A DNA stretch of 6,539 nt from UBA10110 sp964354145 (GCA_964354145.1 CAYGXX010000034.1:1-6539); one strand, 5' to 3'; numbered from the stretch's first letter, positions 1 through 6,083 are shown. Notes: generated by a model not told the origin, from the letters alone. Numbers and translations are program-made.

Positions 1-107
1 ATGACTTCTGTCACTGGTTTATTCAAAATCCCCGCCAGATCAGATACTTTGATCACCGCCGGAATTACAATCTCAGGTGGATCTGATTGTGAAGTGTCCT
101 CTTCCAT
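1..107 (-). CDS. infB: Translation initiation factor IF-2, N-terminal fragment (partial, runs off the left edge)
   Basis: Thirty-five codons are visible from an ATG at 107-105 to the window edge. After a short acidic start (MEEDTSQSDPPE) comes a segment matching the IF2_N pattern: a beta-strand-like IVIPAVIKVSDLA followed by GILNKPVTEV, the usual '(I/V)xVxELAxxLxxPVxEVI' core. In IF-2 this small domain precedes the GTPase that brings fMet-tRNA to the 30S subunit; the GTPase itself lies outside the window. The gene follows the S1 gene after a 70-base gap that holds a hairpin with a T-rich tail abutting the ATG. No Shine-Dalgarno sits at normal distance. A purine run AGGAAAG lies about 20 bases upstream, but inside the hairpin. 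The next likely start is not visible, so this ATG is the best choice. The call rests on a short segment; another protein carrying an IF2_N-like domain cannot be excluded. Confidence 0.75.
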   Translation of the reverse strand, partial: MEEDTSQSDPPEIVIPAVIKVSDLAGILNKPVTEV

Positions 108-108
108 A

Positions 109-139
109 AAAATATAAATAAAGCTGCTTTCCTGCAGCT
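109..139 (-). terminator. Possible intrinsic terminator between the S1 gene and infB
   Basis: On the minus strand a perfect 6-bp stem (AGCTGC at 139-134, GCAGCT at 127-122) with loop AGGAAA is followed by a T-rich but interrupted stretch (121-108) that runs straight into the infB ATG. This fits a weak Rho-independent terminator or attenuator 39 bases after the S1 stop codon. The stem is short and the tail contains three A residues, so read-through into infB is likely. Confidence 0.5.
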
Positions 140-177
140 AGAAATTATTCCCGAAAACCCTCAACTTCAATACTTAA

Positions 178-1482
178 TCACACATGGTCGAGAGCTTCCA
201 TAATTTTGGCTGCAGATTTTTCGCCAATCCCGTTAATGGATTTAATCTCCTCCAGAGACTTAGCTTTAAGAGTAGCTACGCTGTCAATTCCGGCTTCTTT
301 TAGCTTACGCACCAGGGCATCCGAAAGGCCTAGTTTATTAAGATCGGCAGTAACAGACTTCTTGGCCAAAACTGCTTCATCGGGTAACTGCATCGCTTTC
401 AGAGACAGACCGAATCGATGACTCTCCGGCTCAATATCAATCACCTTCAATTTCAACTTATCGCCAGTTTTAACAACGTCGTTAGGGTCTGCCACATGTT
501 CAAAAGATAGTTCGGAAATATGAATTAAGCCATCAACCTTATCATCCACTTTGACAAATACGCCAAAGGGCATAATTTGCGTGACTATCCCCTCCACCAC
601 CTGACTAATCTTGTATCCCTTAATCAAATCTAACCAACGGTCCTCTACTAATCGCTTCATGCTCAAAGATATCTTGTCTCCTTCAATACCAATGACTTGC
701 ACCGGGATCCGCTCTCCCACTTTGGCATAATTCCTGGGATCATCCACCTTATCCCAGCTAATCTCCGAGATGTGCACTAATCCTTCCAGTTCGCCAAAAT
801 TCACAAAGATACCAAAATCTACTACTCCGCTAACCTTGCCGGTCAACACCTCACCAACTTTGATGTTGGCAGTCAGAGCATCAAACTCTTCTTGCTTGGC
901 CGCTTTCTCGGAGAAAATTAATTTATTAATATCTTTGTCCAGACCAATTATCTTAACTTCCAGCATTACTCCCTCGAACTTAGACAGTTTACTCAAGATC
1001 TCGTCCTTATCATTACCTACTCGCGGGTAATGGGTAGGTGTCAACTGAGAAACGGGCAGAAAGCCTCTCACCCCATCCGCCTCCATAATTAACCCTCCTC
1101 GATTAGCCTCAATTACTCGCGCAGAGATTACCGCTCCCGTCCTGTAGTGCTCCTCCAGAGAACTCCACCCCCGATTACGCAAAGCTTCTCTGATACTTAG
1201 GATTACAAATCCCTCATCGTTCTCCTGTTCAATCACTGAAGCCACAATTTTGTCACCAACCTTAAAGTCAGGCATGGAAATCCCTGCCTCCGCCAATTCC
1301 TTACTCGAAATTATTCCCGTAAATTTACCGTCAGCAATATCTACCCACACTCGGGTAGAGGTTACTGCCGTGACGACTCCTTCAACCAAGTCCCCCGCCT
1401 TAAGGATCCCTAGATTCTCGGCTTTCTCTAGCAATTTAGCCATTGGATTCTCGGCAGTGGCTGGTTTAGCTTTAGCAACCAT
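178..1482 (-). CDS. rpsA: Small-subunit ribosomal protein S1-like, four S1 domains plus C-terminal helix-hairpin-helix
   Basis: A 434-residue protein with four S1 (OB-fold) RNA-binding repeats at about residues 29-98, 115-192, 209-276 and 294-362. The last two are the most canonical, with the FG-(I/V)-FV and GL(V/I)HISE signatures (DFGIFVNF...GLVHISE at 222-239, PFGVFVKV...GLIHISE at 305-323). S1 proteins bind unstructured mRNA and help bring it to the 30S subunit. Four repeats resemble the shorter S1 proteins of Firmicutes rather than the six-repeat E. coli form. After a short linker, residues 383-432 form a helix-hairpin-helix unit (AGIDSVATL..., then INGIGEKSAAKI), like HhH_5 domains and the RNA polymerase alpha and NusA tails. 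Stop is TGA at 180-178. A good promoter lies 42 bases upstream of the start (1524-1552), and the short A/T-rich leader has no Shine-Dalgarno, as is known for E. coli rpsA. Family assignment is firm; ribosomal rather than general RNA-binding use is inferred. Confidence 0.93.
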   Translation of the reverse strand: MVAKAKPATAENPMAKLLEKAENLGILKAGDLVEGVVTAVTSTRVWVDIADGKFTGIISSKELAEAGISMPDFKVGDKIVASVIEQENDEGFVILSIREALRNRGWSSLEEHYRTGAVISARVIEANRGGLIMEADGVRGFLPVSQLTPTHYPRVGNDKDEILSKLSKFEGVMLEVKIIGLDKDINKLIFSEKAAKQEEFDALTANIKVGEVLTGKVSGVVDFGIFVNFGELEGLVHISEISWDKVDDPRNYAKVGERIPVQVIGIEGDKISLSMKRLVEDRWLDLIKGYKISQVVEGIVTQIMPFGVFVKVDDKVDGLIHISELSFEHVADPNDVVKTGDKLKLKVIDIEPESHRFGLSLKAMQLPDEAVLAKKSVTADLNKLGLSDALVRKLKEAGIDSVATLKAKSLEEIKSINGIGEKSAAKIMEALDHV

Positions 1483-1523
1483 GGTTTAGAAGATATAACT
1501 TAATAATATATTGATGCCCACCT

Positions 1524-1552
1524 ACTATAGGCAAATTTGGGCTCCGGGTCAA
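1524..1552 (-). promoter_or_regulatory. Sigma70-type promoter of the S1 gene
   Basis: On the minus strand TTGACC (1552-1547) and TATAGT (1529-1524) are separated by exactly 17 bases, each one mismatch from the consensus TTGACA/TATAAT. Transcription would begin near 1517, giving a leader of about 35 bases that is almost all A and T. The -35 box starts 5 bases after the stop codon of the preceding membrane-protein gene, so S1 has its own promoter even if gyrA transcripts read through. Confidence 0.8.
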
Positions 1553-1557
1553 GTTTT

Positions 1558-1974
1558 TTATCTTTTCCGGCGACGGAAATAATAAGCTCGGCTTTTTTGG
1601 GTCTCTTGCTCTGCCCGCTCTTGCGGGAGGAGCCGGTATCGGTAATAGACTAAATAACCTATCCAGCCTGTAACCCCTAAGATGATCAGGGCTGGCCAAA
1701 GCCTCCAATTAAAGTAAGCAATACTCTGGTAACGGAAAAAAAGCCAGACCAATTCCACCACACTGACGGTATACCCAATATTTAGCCAATGTGACCACCA
1801 GAACTTCTTTTCCCGGGGCAATTTTTTAAATAATCTACCGAATCGAAGATGTAAGATTATCGTTAATACTAAAATCAACGCCATAATAACTACCACCACC
1901 CAAAACCCGGGAAACTCTGGCTTGACGTACTGATCAAAATAATAAGTGTAATGGAAAATATTTTTGATAGCCAT
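1558..1974 (-). CDS. Small three-helix membrane protein of unknown function
   Basis: A 138-residue protein I do not recognise. Three hydrophobic segments are likely membrane helices: about residues 24-44 (FWVVVVIMALILVL...), 62-80 and 92-111. Between helices 1 and 2 lies a basic loop (RFGRLFKKLPREKK, 44-57), and the C-terminus is basic (YYFRRRKR). By the positive-inside rule the loop and tail would both be cytoplasmic, giving an outside N-terminus. The protein is rich in Trp, Tyr and Phe. The gene begins 11 bases after the gyrA stop codon, without a Shine-Dalgarno, so it is probably co-transcribed with gyrA and perhaps translated by coupling. Its stop lies just before the S1 promoter, and no terminator follows it. 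The hydrophobic pattern, tight fit between neighbours and strand agreement make it a credible gene; nothing in it suggests an enzymatic motif. Confidence 0.8.
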   Translation of the reverse strand: MAIKNIFHYTYYFDQYVKPEFPGFWVVVVIMALILVLTIILHLRFGRLFKKLPREKKFWWSHWLNIGYTVSVVELVWLFFRYQSIAYFNWRLWPALIILGVTGWIGYLVYYRYRLLPQERAEQETQKSRAYYFRRRKR

Positions 1975-1985
1975 ATTGGGTGACT

Positions 1986-4697
1986 CTATTTCTTCCGCCG
2001 TTTACTACTAAGCCGACTAGTTTTGGTTTTGGGTTCTTTACCAAGCAGAGAGATCTTCTTCTTTACAAAGCCTCGACTCTTTCCGGCGAGTTTAGACGCC
2101 CTCTCCTTCAGGCTCCCCGTCGCTATTTTCCGTTTAGTAAAGGTCTCTTTCTGCTGGACTTTTGCAACGGTTGGGGCAGGACTCCGCTTGGTTAGGGGTT
2201 GCCGAGGGGCGGGCTCTTTCTCGGCTTTTTCTTCATCACCTTCTTTGGCGATAATACTGAAAGAAGCTACTTTATCCCCGCTTTTCAAACGCATTAGAGT
2301 TACCCCCTGAGTTACTCGACCTAACAATGGGACCGAGTTTAGGGGCATCCGGATGACTTGACCTTGCTTGGAGGTAATAATCAGATCTGCCGTAGACAAC
2401 CGCTCTACTAATTTGCCGCCGATAATCTTACCGGTACGATCAGTTAAGTGCATGGTCTTAACCCCGATGCCGCCGCGGCGTTGAATAGAATACTGATTTA
2501 AATTGGTCCGCTTACCGAGACCTTTATCAGAAATGACCAGACAAGCATATTCTCCATCAGGATGGACCACACCGGCAGAAATTACCTCATCGTGCGGACG
2601 CAGTTTAATGCCTCTCACTCCTCGCGTACTGCGACCAAGGAGCCGCGCATCACTCTCTTCGAAATGAATGGATTGACCCTCCTTGGTCAGGATGACTACA
2701 GTATCTCCTTTCCGCGATTTGCGCACCCACTTTAACTCATCGCCAGCATCCAGCTTAATCGCAATGAGGCCATTGGCGCGAATATTGGCATATTTCTCAG
2801 CCTCCGTTTTCTTGATTACGCCTTGTCGAGTAATCATCACTAAATTATCCCCGGGTTTGTAGGTCGGCATAGTGAGAAGTGTCGTCACCAACTCTTCCGG
2901 AGCCAATTGAATAACATTAACAACGGCTGTGCCCTTAGCAATACGGGAAGCCTGGGGAATTTCATAGACCTTTTGGCGGAATACCCGCCCCCGATTAGTA
3001 AATAGGAGAATGTCGTCATGATTTTTGGTCGATTGGATAATTTCAATTTGGTCCTCTTCTTTGGTGGTCATGCCAATGATACCCTTACCCCCACGATGCT
3101 GCGAGTGGTAGACGGCTACCGGTTGCCGCTTGATATATCCGCCCTTCGTCAGCGTCACGATCACTTCCTCATTAGGCACTAGGTCCTTTTCACTGAACTT
3201 GCCTAGGGTTTGATTAATAATCTGAGTCCGCCGCGCATCACTATGCTTAGTTTTGAGTTCTAATGATTCTTTTTTGATAATATCCAAAACTCTCTGTGGA
3301 TCTGCTAAAATACCTTTTAATTCCTTGATCAAAGCTTGTTTCTCCTTGTATTCATCTTCCACCTTCTGGCGCTCTAAGCCTGACAGGGCCGAGAGGCGCA
3401 TCTCCAAAATAGCAGTGGCCTGGGCATCACTTAATTTAAATTTTTTGACTAAGTTGGTGTGAGCTTCTTCTTTGGTATCGGATTTTCTGATAGTGCTGAT
3501 AACGGCATCCAAATTATCTAAGGCAATCTTTAACCCTTCCAGAATATGCGCCCGCTCTTGTGCCTTAATGAGCTCAAATTTAGTCCGGCGCGTCACCACC
3601 TCTTGGCGATGAGCAATAAAATATTCTAAGACAGATTTTAGATTCAGTACCTCAGGCTGCAAGCCATTAACTAAGGCTAAAACATTGGCGTGGAAGGCAG
3701 ACTGAAGAGGGGTCAGTTTAAATAATTGATTTAAAACTTTTTTGGGGTAAGAATCCGGGCGCAATTCTATAACAACCCGGATGCCTTTCCGATCAGACTC
3801 ATCCCGCAAATCAGCCACCCCGATGAGCTTCTTAGCCTTAACTAGTTCGGCGATCTTCCCGACTAGCTCCGCTTTATTAACTTGATAGGGAATCTCCGAG
3901 ATGATAATCCGATACCCTCTTTGGGCCTCCTCGATCTCAGCCACCCCCCGCATCACCACGCTGCCCTTACCGGTGGCATAAATTTGTTTAATCTCCTCTG
4001 GATTATAAATTAATCCGCCGGTAGGGAAATCTGGTCCTCGCAAATACTCCATCAAATCATCTACTGAGCTATCTGGCTGATCGATTAACTGGCAAACTGC
4101 ATCAACCACTTCGCCCAGATTATGAGGCGGAATATTACTAGCCATACCCACCGCGATCCCCATCGAACCATTCAGGAGCAACTGCGGAACACGAGTAGGC
4201 AAAACTTTTGGCTCTTGGCGAGTGCCATCATAGTTGTCCTGGAAATCGACCGTTTCCTTATCTAAGTCTTGCAGCATCTCTTCAGCCATCCGCGTCATCC
4301 GGGCTTCGGTGTACCGCATAGCAGCGGGATTGTCACCATCCACCGACCCAAAGTTGCCCTGCCCATCCACTAAGGGATAGCGCATACTAAACCCTTGCGC
4401 CAAGCGTACCATGGAAGGATAAACGATAATCTCGCCGTGGGGATGATAGTTGCCAGAGACATCACCGCAAATCTTAGCTGACTTTTTATGCTTAGCAGCA
4501 TGATTAAGATGCAGATCATTCATCGCTACTAAAATCCGCCGATGCACCGGCTTCAAGCCATCCCGCACATCCGGGAGAGCCCGAGAGACAATTACGCTCA
4601 TCGCGTAATCCAAATAGGATTCCTCCATCTCCTGTTCGAGAATGCGAGGCTTGACTTTACCGATATGATCCACAGATACTTCTTCGTCTTTTTTCAT
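1986..4697 (-). CDS. gyrA: DNA gyrase subunit A
   Basis: The 903-residue product is the DNA breakage-reunion subunit of gyrase (A2B2 with GyrB), which introduces negative supercoils using ATP. The N-terminal winged-helix core has EESYLDYAMSVIVSRALPD (25-43), DGLKPVHRR (46-54), YHPHG (84-88), and the catalytic Arg128-Tyr129 in AAMRYTEARM; Tyr129 corresponds to E. coli Tyr122. Ile181 in GIAVGMASN is the DNA-intercalating isoleucine. A tower and coiled-coil region follows to about residue 500. The six-blade C-terminal pinwheel (about 505-818) carries the GyrA box QHRGGKG (533-539), which marks gyrase rather than topoisomerase IV; position 2 is His where Arg or Lys is usual. Two things are odd. 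The quinolone region reads GEIIVYP, with Ile90 and Pro94 in place of E. coli Ser83 and Asp87. Residues 831-903 form a basic, probably disordered tail (25 Lys/Arg, 3 Glu). The start ATG lies within an inverted repeat and has only a weak ACGGG upstream. No gyrB is present in the window. Confidence 0.98.
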   Translation of the reverse strand: MKKDEEVSVDHIGKVKPRILEQEMEESYLDYAMSVIVSRALPDVRDGLKPVHRRILVAMNDLHLNHAAKHKKSAKICGDVSGNYHPHGEIIVYPSMVRLAQGFSMRYPLVDGQGNFGSVDGDNPAAMRYTEARMTRMAEEMLQDLDKETVDFQDNYDGTRQEPKVLPTRVPQLLLNGSMGIAVGMASNIPPHNLGEVVDAVCQLIDQPDSSVDDLMEYLRGPDFPTGGLIYNPEEIKQIYATGKGSVVMRGVAEIEEAQRGYRIIISEIPYQVNKAELVGKIAELVKAKKLIGVADLRDESDRKGIRVVIELRPDSYPKKVLNQLFKLTPLQSAFHANVLALVNGLQPEVLNLKSVLEYFIAHRQEVVTRRTKFELIKAQERAHILEGLKIALDNLDAVISTIRKSDTKEEAHTNLVKKFKLSDAQATAILEMRLSALSGLERQKVEDEYKEKQALIKELKGILADPQRVLDIIKKESLELKTKHSDARRTQIINQTLGKFSEKDLVPNEEVIVTLTKGGYIKRQPVAVYHSQHRGGKGIIGMTTKEEDQIEIIQSTKNHDDILLFTNRGRVFRQKVYEIPQASRIAKGTAVVNVIQLAPEELVTTLLTMPTYKPGDNLVMITRQGVIKKTEAEKYANIRANGLIAIKLDAGDELKWVRKSRKGDTVVILTKEGQSIHFEESDARLLGRSTRGVRGIKLRPHDEVISAGVVHPDGEYACLVISDKGLGKRTNLNQYSIQRRGGIGVKTMHLTDRTGKIIGGKLVERLSTADLIITSKQGQVIRMPLNSVPLLGRVTQGVTLMRLKSGDKVASFSIIAKEGDEEKAEKEPAPRQPLTKRSPAPTVAKVQQKETFTKRKIATGSLKERASKLAGKSRGFVKKKISLLGKEPKTKTSRLSSKRRKK

Positions 4698-4710
4698 CCC
4701 GTTAGAAGCA

Positions 4711-4728
4711 GGAAACCGTGGGGTTTCC
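4711..4728 (-). promoter_or_regulatory. Hairpin just upstream of the gyrA start
   Basis: A perfect 7-bp stem, GGAAACC (4711-4717) with GGTTTCC (4722-4728), and a 4-base loop. No T-run follows in the minus direction, so it is not a terminator. It sits directly against the inner end of the long inverted repeat (4710), which would let the two helices stack coaxially in a gyrA leader RNA. Confidence 0.7.
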
Positions 4729-4737
4729 GCCGCTTAA

Positions 4738-4755
4738 CAATAAGGTAACTTATTG
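4738..4755 (-). promoter_or_regulatory. Second hairpin or palindrome in the gyrA leader
   Basis: A perfect 7-bp inverted repeat, CAATAAG (4738-4744) with CTTATTG (4749-4755), around a GTAA centre. It could be an RNA hairpin of the leader or a protein-binding palindrome. It resembles the palindrome at 4867-4882 in its AATAA...TTATT arms. Confidence 0.6.
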
Positions 4756-4866
4756 ATAATTTAGGTGTTGAATATTGCATAAACTTTGTACTTGGCAGGA
4801 TGTGTTTCTAACGGGATGAATAGAAATAACTGATTACCGTGGCCTGACACGGCCTTTCATTCAAAC

Positions 4867-4882
4867 AATAACTATGGTTATT
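4867..4882 (-). promoter_or_regulatory. Palindrome at the presumed gyrA transcription start, operator-like
   Basis: AATAAC (4867-4872) and GTTATT (4877-4882) form a perfect 6-bp inverted repeat around TATG. It lies one base downstream of a TATAAT hexamer (4889-4884, minus strand), exactly where a repressor site would cover the transcription start. It could equally be a hairpin at the 5' end of the leader, or fortuitous in A/T-rich DNA. Confidence 0.4.
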
Positions 4883-4883
4883 A

Positions 4884-4889
4884 ATTATA
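4884..4889 (-). promoter_or_regulatory. Candidate -10 element for gyrA
   Basis: A perfect TATAAT on the minus strand, starting 6 bases after the stop codon of the upstream membrane-protein gene. No matching -35 is seen at 16-18 bases; a TTGATT lies 23 bases upstream, too far. If used, transcription would start near 4877 and the roughly 180-base leader would contain the whole inverted repeat. A weaker alternative is CTGCCA (4798-4793), 16 bases, then TGC-AATATT (4779-4771), which would leave out the far arm of the repeat. Confidence 0.35.
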
Positions 4890-4895
4890 TATCAC

Positions 4896-5903
4896 CTAGA
4901 CAATCTTCCAGGAATCAATTGACCAACTAGTATCTTTCTTAAGCAAAACAAACCTCCGTTTTTCGGTTTGCGTGCCTTTATCGGGGGTCTCCTTGCTGAT
5001 CTTGGCATCAATCTCCATGCGAGTATCATTAATCTTTCGGGTGTCTGTGATTTCAAAACTCTTAATTTCGGTAGCCTCCTCCACAATCCCTCGGTTGAAC
5101 TCGGATTTAGCCTGATCAGTGAGATACATCAGCATGCTATCAGCATCTTTATTCATGTAGGTTTGCATAAATTTCTTAACCACCTCTTGGGCGGCAGTTT
5201 TTTCCGCATCTTCAGCCTCGCTTTGCTCCTTCTTATTATCTAGGTATTTTTGAATGAGATCCTTGACTCCATCTGACATTTTAAACAGATTTGCTGGCAA
5301 ATTGGATTCGATTATCTTGGATTTATCCGCGATCAAGAGATTATCGTAGGATTCATTCATCGCTGTGCCCAGATGGCTTAACTCATCTAATTCACTGATC
5401 TCGTTAACCAATCCCCCTCGCCCTTTATCAACCACACTCTGCAATTCTCGCAGATAATCCAAATAATCTTCCACGAAACTCTGCATCTTAGTGATGACCA
5501 TATTGCCAGAAAAAGCATACCCACTAATACTTTGGAGATTATAAGACACATCTTTAAGGGCCCGGTTGCTGGAATTCAGTGTCTCCTGAAAGCTGCCTTT
5601 TGTCTCATCGAATAAAGCTTTGTATTCCGTAATTTTATCAAAAGAATTAGTTAAATCAGTAGTAGCCAGCACTACCTCGTCCCAGTTGTCCCGAATAGTT
5701 TGTTCGTGACTGCTGCCCTGCTTCTGAACACTATAGTAGTAATACGAAGCCAATCCTCCTATCATAATGATGAGGATAGCTACAAATACTGTCAGCATCA
5801 CTCCCATTGTCCGGGGACTATTAGCTCGTTGTAATCTTTCGATTTCTTCCTCGCTTACCGGCGCATCATCGTGGGCAAAATCCCCCATATCTCTGTCTTC
5901 CAT
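4896..5903 (-). CDS. Single-pass membrane protein with a long helical outer region and a possible NTF2-like C-terminal domain
   Basis: A 335-residue protein of no family I can name with confidence. Residues 1-32 are acidic and probably cytoplasmic (SEEEIERLQ), followed by one membrane helix at about 33-55 (MGVMLTVFVAILIIMIGG...) ending in YYYY. Basic Arg31 before the helix fits an inside N-terminus with the rest outside. Residues about 65-235 look largely alpha-helical and polar. Residues about 236-335 have an order typical of small NTF2-like/DUF4878-type folds: a helix with EVVKKFMQTYMNKD and SMLMYLTDQAKSEF, then beta-rich strands ending in FVLLKKDTSWSIDSWKIV. That last assignment is tentative. 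The start ATG at 5903 agrees with a strong promoter whose expected transcription start lies about 26 bases upstream. No Shine-Dalgarno is visible. The gene ends 198 bases before gyrA with no convincing terminator, so read-through into gyrA is possible. Confidence 0.9.
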   Translation of the reverse strand: MEDRDMGDFAHDDAPVSEEEIERLQRANSPRTMGVMLTVFVAILIIMIGGLASYYYYSVQKQGSSHEQTIRDNWDEVVLATTDLTNSFDKITEYKALFDETKGSFQETLNSSNRALKDVSYNLQSISGYAFSGNMVITKMQSFVEDYLDYLRELQSVVDKGRGGLVNEISELDELSHLGTAMNESYDNLLIADKSKIIESNLPANLFKMSDGVKDLIQKYLDNKKEQSEAEDAEKTAAQEVVKKFMQTYMNKDADSMLMYLTDQAKSEFNRGIVEEATEIKSFEITDTRKINDTRMEIDAKISKETPDKGTQTEKRRFVLLKKDTSWSIDSWKIV

Positions 5904-5935
5904 CTGCGCTTAAAAAATAGCTTAATAATGGCCTT

Positions 5936-5964
5936 ATTATACCGAGAAAACCAGCCTTTTTCAA
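5936..5964 (-). promoter_or_regulatory. Strong sigma70-type promoter of the 335-residue membrane protein gene
   Basis: On the minus strand TTGAAA (5964-5959), a 17-base spacer and a perfect TATAAT (5941-5936). Only one base of the twelve departs from consensus. The -35 box starts 3 bases after the T-run of the preceding terminator, so the two units are packed back to back. Confidence 0.85.
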
Positions 5965-5967
5965 CAC

Positions 5968-5996
5968 AAAAAAGCGGCTTCTGATGAAGAAACCGC
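5968..5996 (-). terminator. Intrinsic terminator ending the zinc-ribbon transcript
   Basis: On the minus strand GCGGTTTCT (5996-5988) pairs with AGAAGCCGC (5982-5974) over 9 pairs, one of them a G-U wobble, with loop TCATC, followed by six T residues (5973-5968). This is a textbook Rho-independent terminator, 87 bases after the stop codon of the zinc-ribbon gene. The 87 bases between (5997-6083) show no gene. Confidence 0.88.
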
Positions 5997-6083
5997 GCGA
6001 CGAGCGATACTGGAAAATGAACAGACCCTATAAGTTGATCAGGAAGAGTGTCCCGACAACACTTGCAGGGGTGCCAGCTAAAA

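Larger units (their letters stand above)
4693..4820 (-). repeat. Long-range inverted repeat enclosing the gyrA leader and covering its start codon
   Basis: The 15 bases at 4693-4707 (TTCATCCCGTTAGAA on the plus strand) are the exact reverse complement of 4806-4820. After one mismatch (4708/4805), two more pairs (4709-4804 and 4710-4803) extend it to 17 of 18 pairs. The arm next to gyrA includes the ATG (4697-4695) and the bases where a ribosome would bind. If transcription starts beyond 4820, the gyrA mRNA could fold this into a closed stem with two smaller hairpins (4711-4728 and 4738-4755) inside the 92-base loop, the first stacking directly on the long stem. A chance match of this length over so short a distance is very unlikely. 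It could act as an RNA switch on gyrA translation, a DNA cruciform, or paired protein sites; the sequence alone does not decide. Confidence 0.85.

Noticed and set aside
178..180. TGA read as glycine, as in Gracilibacteria
   Set aside because: TGA ends the S1 and zinc-ribbon frames at natural lengths, and no in-frame TGA interrupts any gene, so the standard bacterial code applies.
1564..1579. Hairpin TTTCCG/CGGAAA at the end of the small membrane protein gene as a gyrA-operon terminator
   Set aside because: In the minus direction it is followed by AGATAAAAAA, not a T-run. It lies within the coding sequence for the basic C-terminus.
4693..4820. Miniature transposable element (MITE) with 15-bp terminal repeats
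   Set aside because: No flanking target duplication is evident and one end lies within the conserved gyrA start. A regulatory structure fits better, although a genome search for further copies would be needed to exclude it.
4816..4833. Tiny plus-strand open frame ATGAATAGAAATAACTGA as a leader peptide
   Set aside because: Five codons on the strand opposite to gyrA; the ATG context arises simply because the inverted repeat copies the gyrA start region.
4837..4852. CCGTG/CACGG stem after the 335-residue membrane protein gene as a terminator
   Set aside because: Only 5 bp (6 with a wobble in RNA), competing with an alternative GGCC/GGCC pairing, and the downstream stretch is only loosely T-rich. 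It may be part of the gyrA leader structure instead.
5997..6083. Small RNA or gene between the zinc-ribbon gene and its terminator
   Set aside because: Only a 5-bp AGTGT/ACACT stem is visible, with no promoter or conserved RNA fold; it looks like an ordinary 3' untranslated stretch.
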